DNA of 64,000 nt from an uncultured Alistipes sp. (GTDB taxonomy: Bacteria > Bacteroidota > Bacteroidia > Bacteroidales > Rikenellaceae): the NCBI GenBank assembly GCA_910584485.1, contig CAJUAV010000006.1, positions 62,001 to 126,000 on the forward strand. The letters run 5' to 3'. A program made the translations under genes and the position numbers. The notes beneath the pieces are model-generated. The model worked only from the letters and a program-made list of their open reading frames with translations. It was not told where the DNA came from and did not search any database. This document shows positions 52,013 to 59,579 of this stretch, one piece after another; the stretch's first letter is position 1, and each line of letters opens with the position of its first letter.

Positions 52013-52340
52013 GGAAAATGAAAAATTAAAAATGAAAAATTAAAAATGGAGGAACGGAGGGGCTGTTGAGGCAGGATCGACCTCGCAGGAGGTCGGCGAG
52101 TCGGAGCTTCGCCTCGCGAAGGCCCGCATGTGGCGTTCCTTCGCAAGCTCCGACCCGAGTGCGGATTCGACCTCATAGAGGTCGGCGGGCCGAAGCCTCC
52201 GCACGCGGAGGCCCGCATATCGCGCCCCTCCGCAGGCTTCGTCCCGAGGAAAGGATTGCGCCTGCAAACGGGATCGTCGCGTCTTGTCGCCGCCGGCCGC
52301 CGCGCCCCTTTTTAATTTTTCATTTTTAATTTTTCGTTTT
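52013..52340. repeat. AT-rich inverted repeats flanking a repeat cluster
   Basis: Near 52016-52047 the 14-base unit AATGAAAAATTAAA is repeated in tandem. Its reverse complement recurs near 52309-52335. The two arms flank the class B modules of cluster 13 and lie against the divergent promoters of tsaD and proS. Confidence 0.75.
52065..52260 (+). repeat. repeat cluster 13: two class B modules
   Basis: Module 1, 52079-52160: leading hairpin GACCTC-gcag-GAGGTC (52079-52094), arms GTCGGAGCTTCGCC and CGCAAGCTCCGACCCGA. Module 2, 52169-52248: leading hairpin GACCTC-ata-GAGGTC, arms GGGCCGAAGCCTCCGC and CCGCAGGCTTCGTCCCGA. The different arm sequences still pair within each module. Confidence 0.9.
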
Positions 52341-52354
52341 CGCGCGGATATTCG

Positions 52355-52362
52355 TAATTTTG
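52355..52362 (+). promoter_or_regulatory. -7 box of proS
   Basis: TAATTTTG, exact consensus, 42 bases before the start; T-rich -33 region inside the AT repeat. Confidence 0.55.
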
Positions 52363-52404
52363 CATGCTTGAACGAAACGAACTCGAAAAACGATCGATAC
52401 TGCT

Positions 52405-53889
52405 ATGGCAAAAGAACTGAAAGATCTGACCAAATCGGAGGAGAACTACTCGCGTTGGTACAACGATCTGGTCGTGAAGGCCGGTCTGGCCGAAAATTCG
52501 GCCGTCCGCGGCTGCATGGTCATCAAACCCTACGGCTACGCCATCTGGGAGAAGATGCACGATGCGCTGGACAAGATGTTCAAGGAGACGGGACATCAGA
52601 ATGCCTATTTCCCCCTCTTCATCCCCAAGTCCTTCTTCTCGAAGGAGGCGCACCACGTCGAAGGCTTCGCCAAGGAGTGCGCCGTGGTGACGCACTACCG
52701 CCTGAAGAACGACCCCGAGGGCAAGGGGGTGGTGGTCGATCCCGACGCCAAACTCGAAGAGGAGCTCATCGTGCGCCCCACCTCGGAGACGATCATCTGG
52801 AATACCTATAAGAACTGGATCCAGTCCTACCGCGACCTGCCGATCCTCTGCAACCAGTGGGCCAACGTCGTCCGCTGGGAGATGCGTACGCGTCTGTTCC
52901 TGCGCACGGCCGAGTTCCTCTGGCAGGAGGGCCACACGGCCCACGCCACGCGCGAGGAGGCGATCGCCGAGGCGGAGAAGATGATCGGCGTCTACCGCCG
53001 CTTCGCCGAGGAGTGGATGTCGCTGCCCGTCATCGTGGGCCACAAGTCCCCCAACGAGCGCTTCGCGGGTGCCGAGGATACGCTGACGATCGAGGCCCTC
53101 ATGCAGGACGGCAAGGCGCTGCAGAGCGGCACTTCGCATTTCCTCGGGCAGAATTTCGCCAAGGCGTTCGACGTGCAGTACGTCAACAAGGAGGGCAAGC
53201 AGGAGTATGTCTGGGCTACCTCGTGGGGCGTCTCGACCCGCCTGATGGGCGCCCTCATCATGGCGCACTCGGACAACAACGGTCTGGTGTTGCCGCCGAA
53301 GCTGGCGCCGATTCAGGTGGTGATGGTCCCCATCTACAAGTCGGAGGAGCAGCTGAAGGCCGTATGCGAGCGCTTCGAGGCGATCGCCGCCGAGCTGCGC
53401 GCCAAGGGCATCAGCGTCAAGATCGACGATCGCGACAACGTGCGTCCGGGCTTCAAGTTCGCCGACTACGAGCTGAAGGGCGTCCCCGTGCGTCTGGCGA
53501 TGGGCGGCCGCGACCTCGAAAACGGCACCGTGGAGCTCGTGCGCCGCGATACGCTCGAAAAGGAGACGCTGCCGCTCGAAGGGCTCGCCGAGGAGATCGG
53601 GAAGCTGCTCGACGAGATCCAGCAGAACATCTTCCGCAAGGCGCTCGACTACCGCGACTCGATGATTACGAAGGTCGACACGTGGGAGGAGTTCCGGCGC
53701 GTCCTCGACGAGAAGGGCGGCTTCGTCGCCGCGCACTGGGACGGCACGGTCGAGACCGAGGTGGCCATCAAGGAGGCGACCAAGGCGACGATCCGCTGCA
53801 TTCCGCTCGACGTCGAAGCGGAAGAGGGCACCTGTATCTTCACGGGCAAACCTTCGCACCGCCGCGTTCTCTTCGCCCGCAGCTATTGA
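52405..53889 (+). CDS. proS: prolyl-tRNA synthetase, eukaryote/archaeal-like type
   Basis: Class II aminoacyl-tRNA synthetase, 494 residues. The short form without the bacterial editing insertion is evident: TKSEENYSRWYNDLV start, motif 2 near LRTAEFLWQEGHTAHAT, motif 3 region ATSWGVSTRLMGA, anticodon-binding domain with VVMVPIYKSEEQ, and the C-terminal zinc-domain remnant CTGKP-like end (CIFTGKPSHRRVLFARSY). Confidence 0.96.
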   Translation: MAKELKDLTKSEENYSRWYNDLVVKAGLAENSAVRGCMVIKPYGYAIWEKMHDALDKMFKETGHQNAYFPLFIPKSFFSKEAHHVEGFAKECAVVTHYRLKNDPEGKGVVVDPDAKLEEELIVRPTSETIIWNTYKNWIQSYRDLPILCNQWANVVRWEMRTRLFLRTAEFLWQEGHTAHATREEAIAEAEKMIGVYRRFAEEWMSLPVIVGHKSPNERFAGAEDTLTIEALMQDGKALQSGTSHFLGQNFAKAFDVQYVNKEGKQEYVWATSWGVSTRLMGALIMAHSDNNGLVLPPKLAPIQVVMVPIYKSEEQLKAVCERFEAIAAELRAKGISVKIDDRDNVRPGFKFADYELKGVPVRLAMGGRDLENGTVELVRRDTLEKETLPLEGLAEEIGKLLDEIQQNIFRKALDYRDSMITKVDTWEEFRRVLDEKGGFVAAHWDGTVETEVAIKEATKATIRCIPLDVEAEEGTCIFTGKPSHRRVLFARSY

Positions 53890-53909
53890 TCCTTCAAAGA
53901 AAGAAACCC

Positions 53910-54737
53910 ATGCGTAAATTCATCGCTCTCTGCCTGCTGGCCCTGGTGCTGGCGGCTCCCGCCGAAACGGAGGCCAAGCGCCCCGAGGCGCCGCAAACGA
54001 TCGTCAATCAGTGGTTCGGCAAGCGGGTCGCTTACCTCGGCGATTCGATTACGGACGAACGCCAGACGAAGACGCAGCGCATCTACTGGCAGTACCTCGA
54101 GGAGCTGCTGGGGATCGTGCCGACGGTCTACGGTATCAGCGGCAACCAGTGGCACCACATCATCCCCCAGGCGAAGCGTCTGCAGGAGCGGCAGGGCGAC
54201 GAGGTGGATGCGATCTTCATCTTCATCGGGACGAACGATTTCAACGCGGGCGTGCCGATCGGAGAGTGGTACACCGAGACGGCCGAGCAGCTGGAGATCC
54301 TTCCCGGGACGTTCGAGACGCGCAAGCGCCGCGATTTCGTGACGGACGAAGGGACGGTCTGCGGCCGTATCAACAACGCGATGGCCTATCTGAAACGGCA
54401 CTATCCGACCAAGCAGATCATTCTGCTCACGCCGATCCACCGCGCCCTCTTCCGCAGCTCGTCGACGGGCAAGAAGCAGCCCGACGAGCGCTATGCGAAC
54501 AAGATCGGCCACTATCTGTCGGAGTACCTGGCCGTCTATCGGCAGATCGCCAACGTCTGGGCGGTTCCCGTGATCGACCTGAACAGCGTCTGCGGCCTCT
54601 ATCCCGTCGAGGATGCGCATGCCCCCTATTTCCGCGATGCCGATACCGACCGCCTGCACCCGAACAGCGACGGACACTATCGGATGGCCAAGGCGCTGAT
54701 GTACCAGCTCCTCGCCCATCCCGCCGATTTCGAGTAG
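53910..54737 (+). CDS. SGNH/GDSL-type hydrolase, exported
   Basis: A 275-residue esterase-like protein with a signal peptide (residues 1-~22, LLALVLAAPAETEA). The blocks are YLGDSITD (nucleophile serine), GISGNQW, IGTNDFNAG and DRLHPNSDGH (Asp-His pair). Probable carbohydrate-ester deacetylase; the substrate is not clear. It lies 20 bases behind proS and may be read from the same transcript, which ends at the terminator downstream. Confidence 0.88.
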   Translation: MRKFIALCLLALVLAAPAETEAKRPEAPQTIVNQWFGKRVAYLGDSITDERQTKTQRIYWQYLEELLGIVPTVYGISGNQWHHIIPQAKRLQERQGDEVDAIFIFIGTNDFNAGVPIGEWYTETAEQLEILPGTFETRKRRDFVTDEGTVCGRINNAMAYLKRHYPTKQIILLTPIHRALFRSSSTGKKQPDERYANKIGHYLSEYLAVYRQIANVWAVPVIDLNSVCGLYPVEDAHAPYFRDADTDRLHPNSDGHYRMAKALMYQLLAHPADFE

Positions 54738-54762
54738 CTCGCTCGTCGGAAAACGATGCGCT

Positions 54763-54801
54763 CCGCCCCGCAGCCTCCGTGCCGCGGGGCGGGCTTTTTT
54801 T
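54763..54801 (+). terminator. rho-independent terminator
   Basis: CCGCCCCGC (54763-54771) pairs with GCGGGGCGG (54784-54792), and a T-run follows. Confidence 0.9.
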
Positions 54802-54868
54802 CGGTATGTTTTTTGCAGGTCCCGCAGCGGCGCCGCTCCGCGCTGAACGGCGCGAATAACGAAGCAGA

Positions 54869-54900
54869 TTTGGAAATTTGAAGGATAATGCTTATCTTGC
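54869..54900 (+). promoter_or_regulatory. promoter of the sigma-factor gene
   Basis: TTTG (54869-54872), a 20-nt spacer and TATCTTGC (54893-54900, 6 of 8 to consensus). A leader of about 110 bases follows, containing the hairpin GAATCCC/GGGATTC (54906-54931). Confidence 0.6.
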
Positions 54901-54991
54901 GCTCGGAATCCCCCTTTGCGAGGAGGGATTCGCTGACCGAACTTTCATTGTCACGACGCTAAAAAGGATTGCCTATCGAGAAATTTCTGCT

Positions 54992-55016
54992 CTTTTAACC
55001 AATACGCTTAAAGAGT
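54992..55016 (+). promoter_or_regulatory. hairpin abutting the sigma-factor start codon
   Basis: CTCTTTTAA pairs with TTAAAGAG (one bulge) around CCAATACGC; the stem ends a base or two before the ATG at 55017. It could limit ribosome access. Confidence 0.45.
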
Positions 55017-55601
55017 ATGAACACACAGGTTCGCAGTGATCGCGTTTTGCTGAATCACTACCTCGCAGGTGATCAAAGTGCCATATCGCAACTCATCGAG
55101 CGCCACAGCCGCCGCGTGCGGGACTACATCCGCATGATGGTCAAGGACCGTGACGTCGCCGAAGATATTTTCCAGGAGACCTTCATCAAAGCCGTTCGCG
55201 TGATCGACGAGGGCCGCTATGTTGACAGCGGCAAATTCCTCTCGTGGATCCTGCGCATCGCCCACAACCAGGTGATCGACTATTTCCGCGCCCGCAAGCA
55301 GGACAAGTCGGTCACGGAGAGCGACGCGGGGTTCGACGTGCTGGGAACGCTGCGTTTTGCCGAACCGACGGTCGAGGACCGCATCGTCTGCGAACAGGTG
55401 GCCTGCGACGTCCGCGCGCTGGTCGAGCGGCTCCCCGAGGAGCAGCGCGAGGTGGTGCGGCTGCGCTATTACGGCAATTTGAGTTTCAAGGAGATCGCCG
55501 AGCAGACCGACGTCAGCATCAACACGGCGCTGGGCCGCATGCGCTATGCGCTGATCAACCTGCGGCGCATGATCAAGGAAAAAAATATGGTCTTGAGCTG
55601 A
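55017..55601 (+). CDS. ECF-type RNA polymerase sigma factor
   Basis: A 194-residue group 4 sigma-70 factor. Region 2 covers residues ~20-95 (RDVAEDIFQETFIKAVR, FLSWILRIAHNQVIDYFR), and region 4 covers ~130-185 (LPEEQREVVRLRYYGNLSFKEIAEQ, INTALGRMRYALINLR). No SusC/SusD or FecR-type anti-sigma gene is adjacent, unlike many Bacteroidota ECF factors. A 50-codon ORF follows 61 bases later, before the terminator. Confidence 0.93.
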   Translation: MNTQVRSDRVLLNHYLAGDQSAISQLIERHSRRVRDYIRMMVKDRDVAEDIFQETFIKAVRVIDEGRYVDSGKFLSWILRIAHNQVIDYFRARKQDKSVTESDAGFDVLGTLRFAEPTVEDRIVCEQVACDVRALVERLPEEQREVVRLRYYGNLSFKEIAEQTDVSINTALGRMRYALINLRRMIKEKNMVLS

Positions 55602-55662
55602 CCCGACGCACAATAAAGAGGAGGCGGGCGCCGTTTTACGGGTGAATGAACACTTAAATCGG

Positions 55663-55815
55663 ATGCCTATGGAGGAAGTCGACCATGAAGTAGCGAACAA
55701 AACCAACCCCCTCGATGACGAAGAGTTGTTGATGAACGAAGTCGTTCGGGGCGATGCGGACCTTTTCTACCTGCATCACTACCTGACGGACGTCTTTCGG
55801 CAGGAGGAGATTTAA
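55663..55815 (+). CDS. small acidic ORF downstream of the sigma factor
   Basis: A 50-codon frame starting MPMEEVDHEVANKTN and ending FRQEEI. It is strongly acidic, has no membrane helix and is too short for usual gene finding. It lies between the sigma gene and a strong terminator, so it is in the same transcript. A GTG at 55642 or the second ATG at 55669 could also start it. A small anti-sigma or regulatory peptide is possible, but nothing in the sequence proves it. Confidence 0.55.
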   Translation: MPMEEVDHEVANKTNPLDDEELLMNEVVRGDADLFYLHHYLTDVFRQEEI

Positions 55816-55832
55816 ACGGTTTTATTTCGAGC

Positions 55833-55868
55833 GGAGGAGCTGCACGGACGTGCGGCTCCTCGGTTTTT
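55833..55868 (+). terminator. rho-independent terminator of the sigma operon
   Basis: GAGGAGC-t-GCACG pairs with CGTGC-g-GCTCCTC around a 2-nt tip, followed by T residues. Confidence 0.9.
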
Positions 55869-55969
55869 TGGTGCGAGCGGAGCGGGGCAGGAGGCGGAGG
55901 CGGCCTTGCCGTTTAACCGCAGGGGAGCGGTGAACGGCCCGCACGTTCGTACGATTTGATTCGGGCGGA

Positions 55970-56330
55970 GGTTGCGGCCGGTGGGGTTGCTGTTCGGGGC
56001 GCAGCTTGCGAAGGGACGCGAGCTGTGGGCCTTCGCGGGGCGAAGCTGCGGCTCGCCGCGCTGTGCGCGATGCAGTTTCAGTCCGCAGCCGAGCGGAGGC
56101 GGCATCGAGCCTGCGGCGAGTTGCAGCCCTCCGCCCAGGGGCGGCTGCGGGCTGCCGATCCCTCGCGGGATCGAGTTGTCCCGCAAACGACAGCGCGCAA
56201 ATCTGTTCTCGGGTCGAAGCCTGCGGAGCGCCCGTGTCGACCGATGCGGGCCTCCGCAAGCGGGAGGCTTCGGCCCGCCGCGCTGCGCGCGATTCTGCAT
56301 TCGGTCCGCCGACTGCTGCGAGGCCGAGCC
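55970..56330 (-). repeat. repeat cluster 14: B-A-B, minus orientation
   Basis: B at about 55995-56072 (arms GGGGCGCAGCTTGCG and CGAAGCTGCGGCTC, leading hairpin CGCGC-tgt-GCGCG), A at about 56085-56170 with leading hairpin GATCCC-tcgc-GGGATC, and B at about 56210-56293. The next gap base is the 3' end of a broken gene at 56378. Confidence 0.85.
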
Positions 56331-56377
56331 GTTCGGGGGGTAACAAAAACAACAGCGGAAAGCATCTCTTTCTGCTG

Positions 56378-56610
56378 CTATTTTTCGTACTCCATGTTTT
56401 GAAAAAATTCGTCCAGCGTAACCCCGTAAAAATTAGAAAGAACAGCTAATATCACCACGGTCATGTTCGTCTTTCCGATCTCGTACAAACCGACGTTCAC
56501 GCCTGTTCTGTCGGTTACGACCTCTTGCGTGTGCCTCGATCGACTCGGAGCCGTTTCAGTCGAGCCCCGATTGACCGTAATAGGATATCGTTCGTGTGCT
56601 TCACTTTCAA
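56378..56610 (-). pseudogene. frameshifted XRE helix-turn-helix gene
   Basis: Two minus-strand frames together make one small XRE regulator. The first reads LLRSIGARLKRLRVDRGT (about 56585-56532). The second continues QEVVTDRTGVNVGLYEIGK and then VTLDEFFQNMEYEK to the stop at 56378. They join near 56530 only by a one-base frame change. The combined product aligns along its length with the intact HTH protein encoded next door. Start would be TTG 56610 or GTG 56604. A sequencing error is the alternative. Confidence 0.75.
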
Positions 56611-56743
56611 TTTTTTTGCAAAGGCCTCGCCTAAACTTTAGGCTTCCGTAAATCCGCAGGGGCGATTTTATTCCTCGTGTCGTATCCTTTTAACAGCCTG
56701 CGAAATGTACGCGCATTCGAAAGAATGTTCCGCTCGGCTGCGG

Positions 56744-56992
56744 TCAGCCTCGCTTGATGGGCGGCATGAAATCCAATGTATCGAAAAACTCTTTCAGCGA
56801 TATTTGATAATAGGTGCAAAGATCCGAAAGGGTGGTGACGGTCATGTTGGTCTGTCCGCGCTCGATCCGTCCGACATGGATATCCGTATCGATATAGACG
56901 TCGATCTGGGACAGTTTCCGCGTTTTACGCAACTTGCGTAAATTGGCGGCGATTGCCTGCAACAACTCTTTATCGCTTCTCGGCTGTCCCAT
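56744..56992 (-). CDS. small XRE-family transcriptional regulator
   Basis: An 82-residue DNA-binding protein consisting almost only of the helix-turn-helix (residues ~10-65: LLQAIAANLRKLRKTRKLSQ, HVGRIERGQTNMTV) plus SLKEFFDTLDF. The usual AxExxG pattern of helix 2 is altered (VYIDTDIHVGRIE). It is divergent from the structured-RNA/HEPN transcript and separated from it by an AT-rich region with an inverted repeat. Control of that transcript is an inference. Paralogous to the broken gene downstream. Confidence 0.82.
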   Translation of the reverse strand: MGQPRSDKELLQAIAANLRKLRKTRKLSQIDVYIDTDIHVGRIERGQTNMTVTTLSDLCTYYQISLKEFFDTLDFMPPIKRG

Positions 56993-57025
56993 TTGCTCTT
57001 TCTTGTTACAAAGAACAAGGTTTAT

Positions 57026-57056
57026 GACAAATAAACCTGTGACGAATTTGTCATTT
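57026..57056. promoter_or_regulatory. operator-like inverted repeat
   Basis: ATGACAAAT (57026-57034) and ATTTGTCAT (57048-57056) are perfect 9-bp arms with a 13-nt spacer. A further half-site-like AATTTGTTAT lies at about 57084. They sit between the HTH gene and the divergent promoter. Confidence 0.6.
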
Positions 57057-57092
57057 CACAAAGAATGCTTATTTTTATGCCGAATTTGTTAT

Positions 57093-57127
57093 TTGCTTTT
57101 AATGTGGATTTTTTATGTTATCTTTGT
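57093..57127 (+). promoter_or_regulatory. promoter of the structured RNA / HEPN unit
   Basis: TTTG (57093-57096), a 23-nt spacer and TATCTTTG (57120-57127). The spacer is slightly longer than the usual 19-21. Confidence 0.6.
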
Positions 57128-57133
57128 ATTCGA

Positions 57134-57357
57134 ATGATTCGGCATAAGCCGGCAAACATAACAGATAAAGGGTAAACAACTCTTTATACCTCGTGTAAAC
57201 TTGGGACCCTCTTTGGAGGTTGTTTAGTGCGGTATAATGGTTGTCAGTCCTTGTTATGTCTTGCCTTTCGGGGCAAGACTGACAGGGGCGCGGGACAGCT
57301 TCGCACAACGGTTCCCAAGACCTGCACGAGGAGCTGCCATCGCGCCCTCTTTTTTTG
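57134..57357 (+). ncRNA. pseudoknotted structured RNA upstream of the HEPN-like gene
   Basis: Nested stems: CTCGTG (57191-57196)/CACGAG (57326-57331), CTTGGGA (57201-57207)/TCCCAAG (57314-57320), GTGCG (57228-57232)/CGCAC (57303-57307), and an inner hairpin with GTCTTGCC (57259-57266)/GGCAAGAC (57273-57280). Crossing them is a 12-bp pseudoknot: GGGCGCG (57287-57293) with CGCGCCC (57342-57348), and CAGCT (57297-57301) with AGCTG (57333-57337). Seven T residues follow at once. An upstream hairpin TAAAG/CTTTA precedes. It does not match tmRNA, RNase P or SRP cores. Function unknown. Confidence 0.7.
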
Positions 57358-57391
57358 AGGGTGTCTTTCCCACCTTCGATACCTGATTCTT

Positions 57392-58342
57392 ATGATTTTG
57401 CGCGAAGGCTGGCCGTCGACGATGCCGGCGGCAAATCGCCGTGAACCGGAGCAGCTGCTGGAATACCTGCGTACACTGCTTCCGTTCCATCGAGCCGTAC
57501 TATACGGCCGTCATGCCGGCATTGCTTCGTATAACGACCTTGCGGGCTACGAACTCTTGTTGCAGACCGCATATCGCCCTCTCTTGGAGGGTTGGCAGCT
57601 GGAGGCTGCGGTGGCCGAAGATTGGCCCGTCGAATGGGTCGAGCAGCGTCCCTTGCACATCGAAACGATGCGCATGTCGCTGGTAAATCATTTGTCCACC
57701 ACGAACCGGAACAATGAACTGATTCGCGATACGGGGACGATTATCTACGACACGGGCCGTTTGCGCCCCATGTTTGTCTGGGAGGAGAAGCGCCCCGAGT
57801 TGCGGCATGCTCGCTATCGGAAACTGTACGACTTCTATTCCGACTCGGCCGCATCGCTGCTCGACGATGCGGAATGGCTGTGGGAAGAGGAGGATTATGC
57901 GTTGTCTTTTATTCAGTTGTCGGCAGCGGGGGCGTTTTTGCTGCGTACGATGGGGGCGGTATTCTATGGAAATTTCATCGGTACGGACGATCTGCTGCCG
58001 CTCTATAAACGAGTCCGCTACTTTTCGGCCGAGCTGGCAGAGGCATTTCCGTTGGAGCGTCGGTTCGATATCGACTTTTTCTCTGCGTTGCAAGACCTGC
58101 GCAATGCTGCGTTTTGCAATGCGCCGCGGTTCAATCGGTATCGGTACGGATATTACTTGAAACGCCTGCGTCGGATGCAGGCGATCGTGGAGCGGAGTTG
58201 TCAGGCACATCTCGAAATGTTGAGCAAAGGCGAACACCTGCCCGCAGTCGAAGCGGCGTTGCGGACTCGGAGGGTGCAGGAGCGGCCGGCGGATGCGCTG
58301 CAAACCGAGTTCGTGTTCGAAGAAACGTCGGCAGAGGTATAA
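57392..58342 (+). CDS. HEPN-like domain protein, possible degenerate nucleotidyltransferase-HEPN fusion
   Basis: A 316-residue soluble protein. Residues ~150-275 look like an all-helical HEPN domain (DDAEWLWEEEDYALSFIQLS, then LYKRVRYFSAELAEAFP and LRNAAFCNAPRFNRYRYGYY). The N-terminal ~130 residues resemble a degenerate MNT-type nucleotidyltransferase (AVLYGRHAGIASYNDL) without a clear GS-DxD catalytic motif. Such fusions are common in Bacteroidota and are linked to defence or toxin functions. It starts 34 bases after the structured RNA's T-run, so it needs read-through or RNA-based control. Not recognised with certainty. Confidence 0.6.
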   Translation: MILREGWPSTMPAANRREPEQLLEYLRTLLPFHRAVLYGRHAGIASYNDLAGYELLLQTAYRPLLEGWQLEAAVAEDWPVEWVEQRPLHIETMRMSLVNHLSTTNRNNELIRDTGTIIYDTGRLRPMFVWEEKRPELRHARYRKLYDFYSDSAASLLDDAEWLWEEEDYALSFIQLSAAGAFLLRTMGAVFYGNFIGTDDLLPLYKRVRYFSAELAEAFPLERRFDIDFFSALQDLRNAAFCNAPRFNRYRYGYYLKRLRRMQAIVERSCQAHLEMLSKGEHLPAVEAALRTRRVQERPADALQTEFVFEETSAEV

Positions 58343-58384
58343 GTCTTTTGGAAGGGGGGGGGCATCGACGCAGAATCGTTCCTC

Positions 58385-58790
58385 GGCCCTGCAGATCTCA
58401 TGCGCGATTCGAACGCGGGGCGAAGCCTGCGGGGGAGCTGCGTCGGAACGATGCGGGCCTCCGCTGCGGGAGGCTTCGGCCCGCCGCGCTTCGCGCGATG
58501 CTACCTTCGGTCCGCCGACCGTTGTGAGGCCGAACCATGCCGCAAACCATGATGCGCAATCTTTACTCGGGCGGCAGCTTGCGAAGGGGCGCAACGTTTA
58601 CGAAGCGGGCCTTCGCCGCCGAAAGCTTCGGCCCGCCGCGCTTGCGTGCGATTCGCCATTCGGCCCGCTGACCGCTGCGAGGCCGAACCATGCCGCAAAC
58701 CATGCCGCCCGCCGCGCTCCGCGCGATTCTACATGCGGTCTGCCGACCGCAGCGAGACCGAACCATTCGGCACCCGCCGACGTCCGAACG
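58385..58790 (-). repeat. repeat cluster 15: class B modules, minus orientation
   Basis: Copies at about 58412-58500 (arms GGGGCGAAGCCTGCGG and GGCTTCGGCCCGCC, leading hairpin CGCG-cttc-GCGCG), 58562-58660 (GGGCGGCAGCTTGCG and GAAAGCTTCGGCCCGCC), and decayed fragments to 58790. The tract TCCGCCGACCG recurs four times between them. No gene in 58343-58820. Confidence 0.8.
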
Positions 58791-58820
58791 CCCGCCGAGA
58801 AACCGCCGCCGCCGACTCCC

Positions 58821-59579
58821 TTATTTTCCGACCGAGGCTTTGGCGCGCTTGGCCATCGCCGAGGCGAAGACGAAATCGTTCAGGTTGCGGTTGTCGCTGT
58901 GGAGGATGTCGGCATTCGAGCCCTCCCACTCCTTGCGGCCTTGGTGGATGTAGACGATCTTGTCGCCGATCTCCATGACGGAGTTCATGTCGTGCGTGTT
59001 GATGATCGTCGTGATGTTGTACTCCTGCGTGATTTCGCGGATGAGGTTGTCGATGACGATCGAGGTTTGCGGATCGAGCCCCGAGTTGGGTTCGTCGCAG
59101 AAGAGGTATTTCGGATTGAGGACGATCGCGCGGGCGATCGCCACGCGTTTGATCATGCCGCCCGAGAGCTCGGCGGGATAGAGTCGGTTGGCATTTTCGA
59201 GCCGCACGCGCCGCAGGCAGAAATCGACCCGTTCGCGCTTCTCGGCCTCCGTGCGGTCGGTGAAGAGGTCGAGCGGCAGCTTCACGTTCTCCTCGACGGT
59301 CGACGAGTCGAGCAGCGCCCCGCCCTGGAAGATCATGCCGATGTCCTTGCGGATCGCCTTGCGCTCGCGGAAGCCGAGGGCCGTGAAATTGCGTTCGTCG
59401 TACCACACGGCCCCCGCATCGGGTTCGTGGAGCCCGACGAGTGTTTTGAGCAGCACGGTCTTACCCGAGCCGCTGCGGCCGATGATGAGGTTCGTGCAGC
59501 CCGTGCGGAACTCGATCGAAATGTCGTCGAGCACGGTGCGGCTGTCGAAAGTCTTGACGATGTGTTCGGCCCGGATCAT
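58821..59579 (-). CDS. mlaF: ABC transporter ATP-binding protein, MlaF-like
   Basis: ATPase of the Mla/MCE lipid-transport system that keeps outer-membrane lipid asymmetry, 252 residues. Walker A is IGRSGSGKTVLLK, the signature is LSGGMIKRVAIAR, and Walker B is YLFCDEPNSGLD. Its start overlaps the mlaE stop (ATGA). No MCE-domain gene follows in the window; beyond it lies repeat cluster 15. Confidence 0.92.
   Translation of the reverse strand: MIRAEHIVKTFDSRTVLDDISIEFRTGCTNLIIGRSGSGKTVLLKTLVGLHEPDAGAVWYDERNFTALGFRERKAIRKDIGMIFQGGALLDSSTVEENVKLPLDLFTDRTEAEKRERVDFCLRRVRLENANRLYPAELSGGMIKRVAIARAIVLNPKYLFCDEPNSGLDPQTSIVIDNLIREITQEYNITTIINTHDMNSVMEIGDKIVYIHQGRKEWEGSNADILHSDNRNLNDFVFASAMAKRAKASVGK

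Noticed and set aside
56631..56819. A 62-codon minus-strand frame between the two HTH genes
   Set aside because: It overlaps the intact HTH gene in another frame and has no recognisable feature.
57134..57357. tmRNA, RNase P RNA or SRP RNA
   Set aside because: None of the conserved cores (tRNA-like ends, the GAGGAAAGTCC region, the GGAAGGAAGC-type tetraloop stem) is present.
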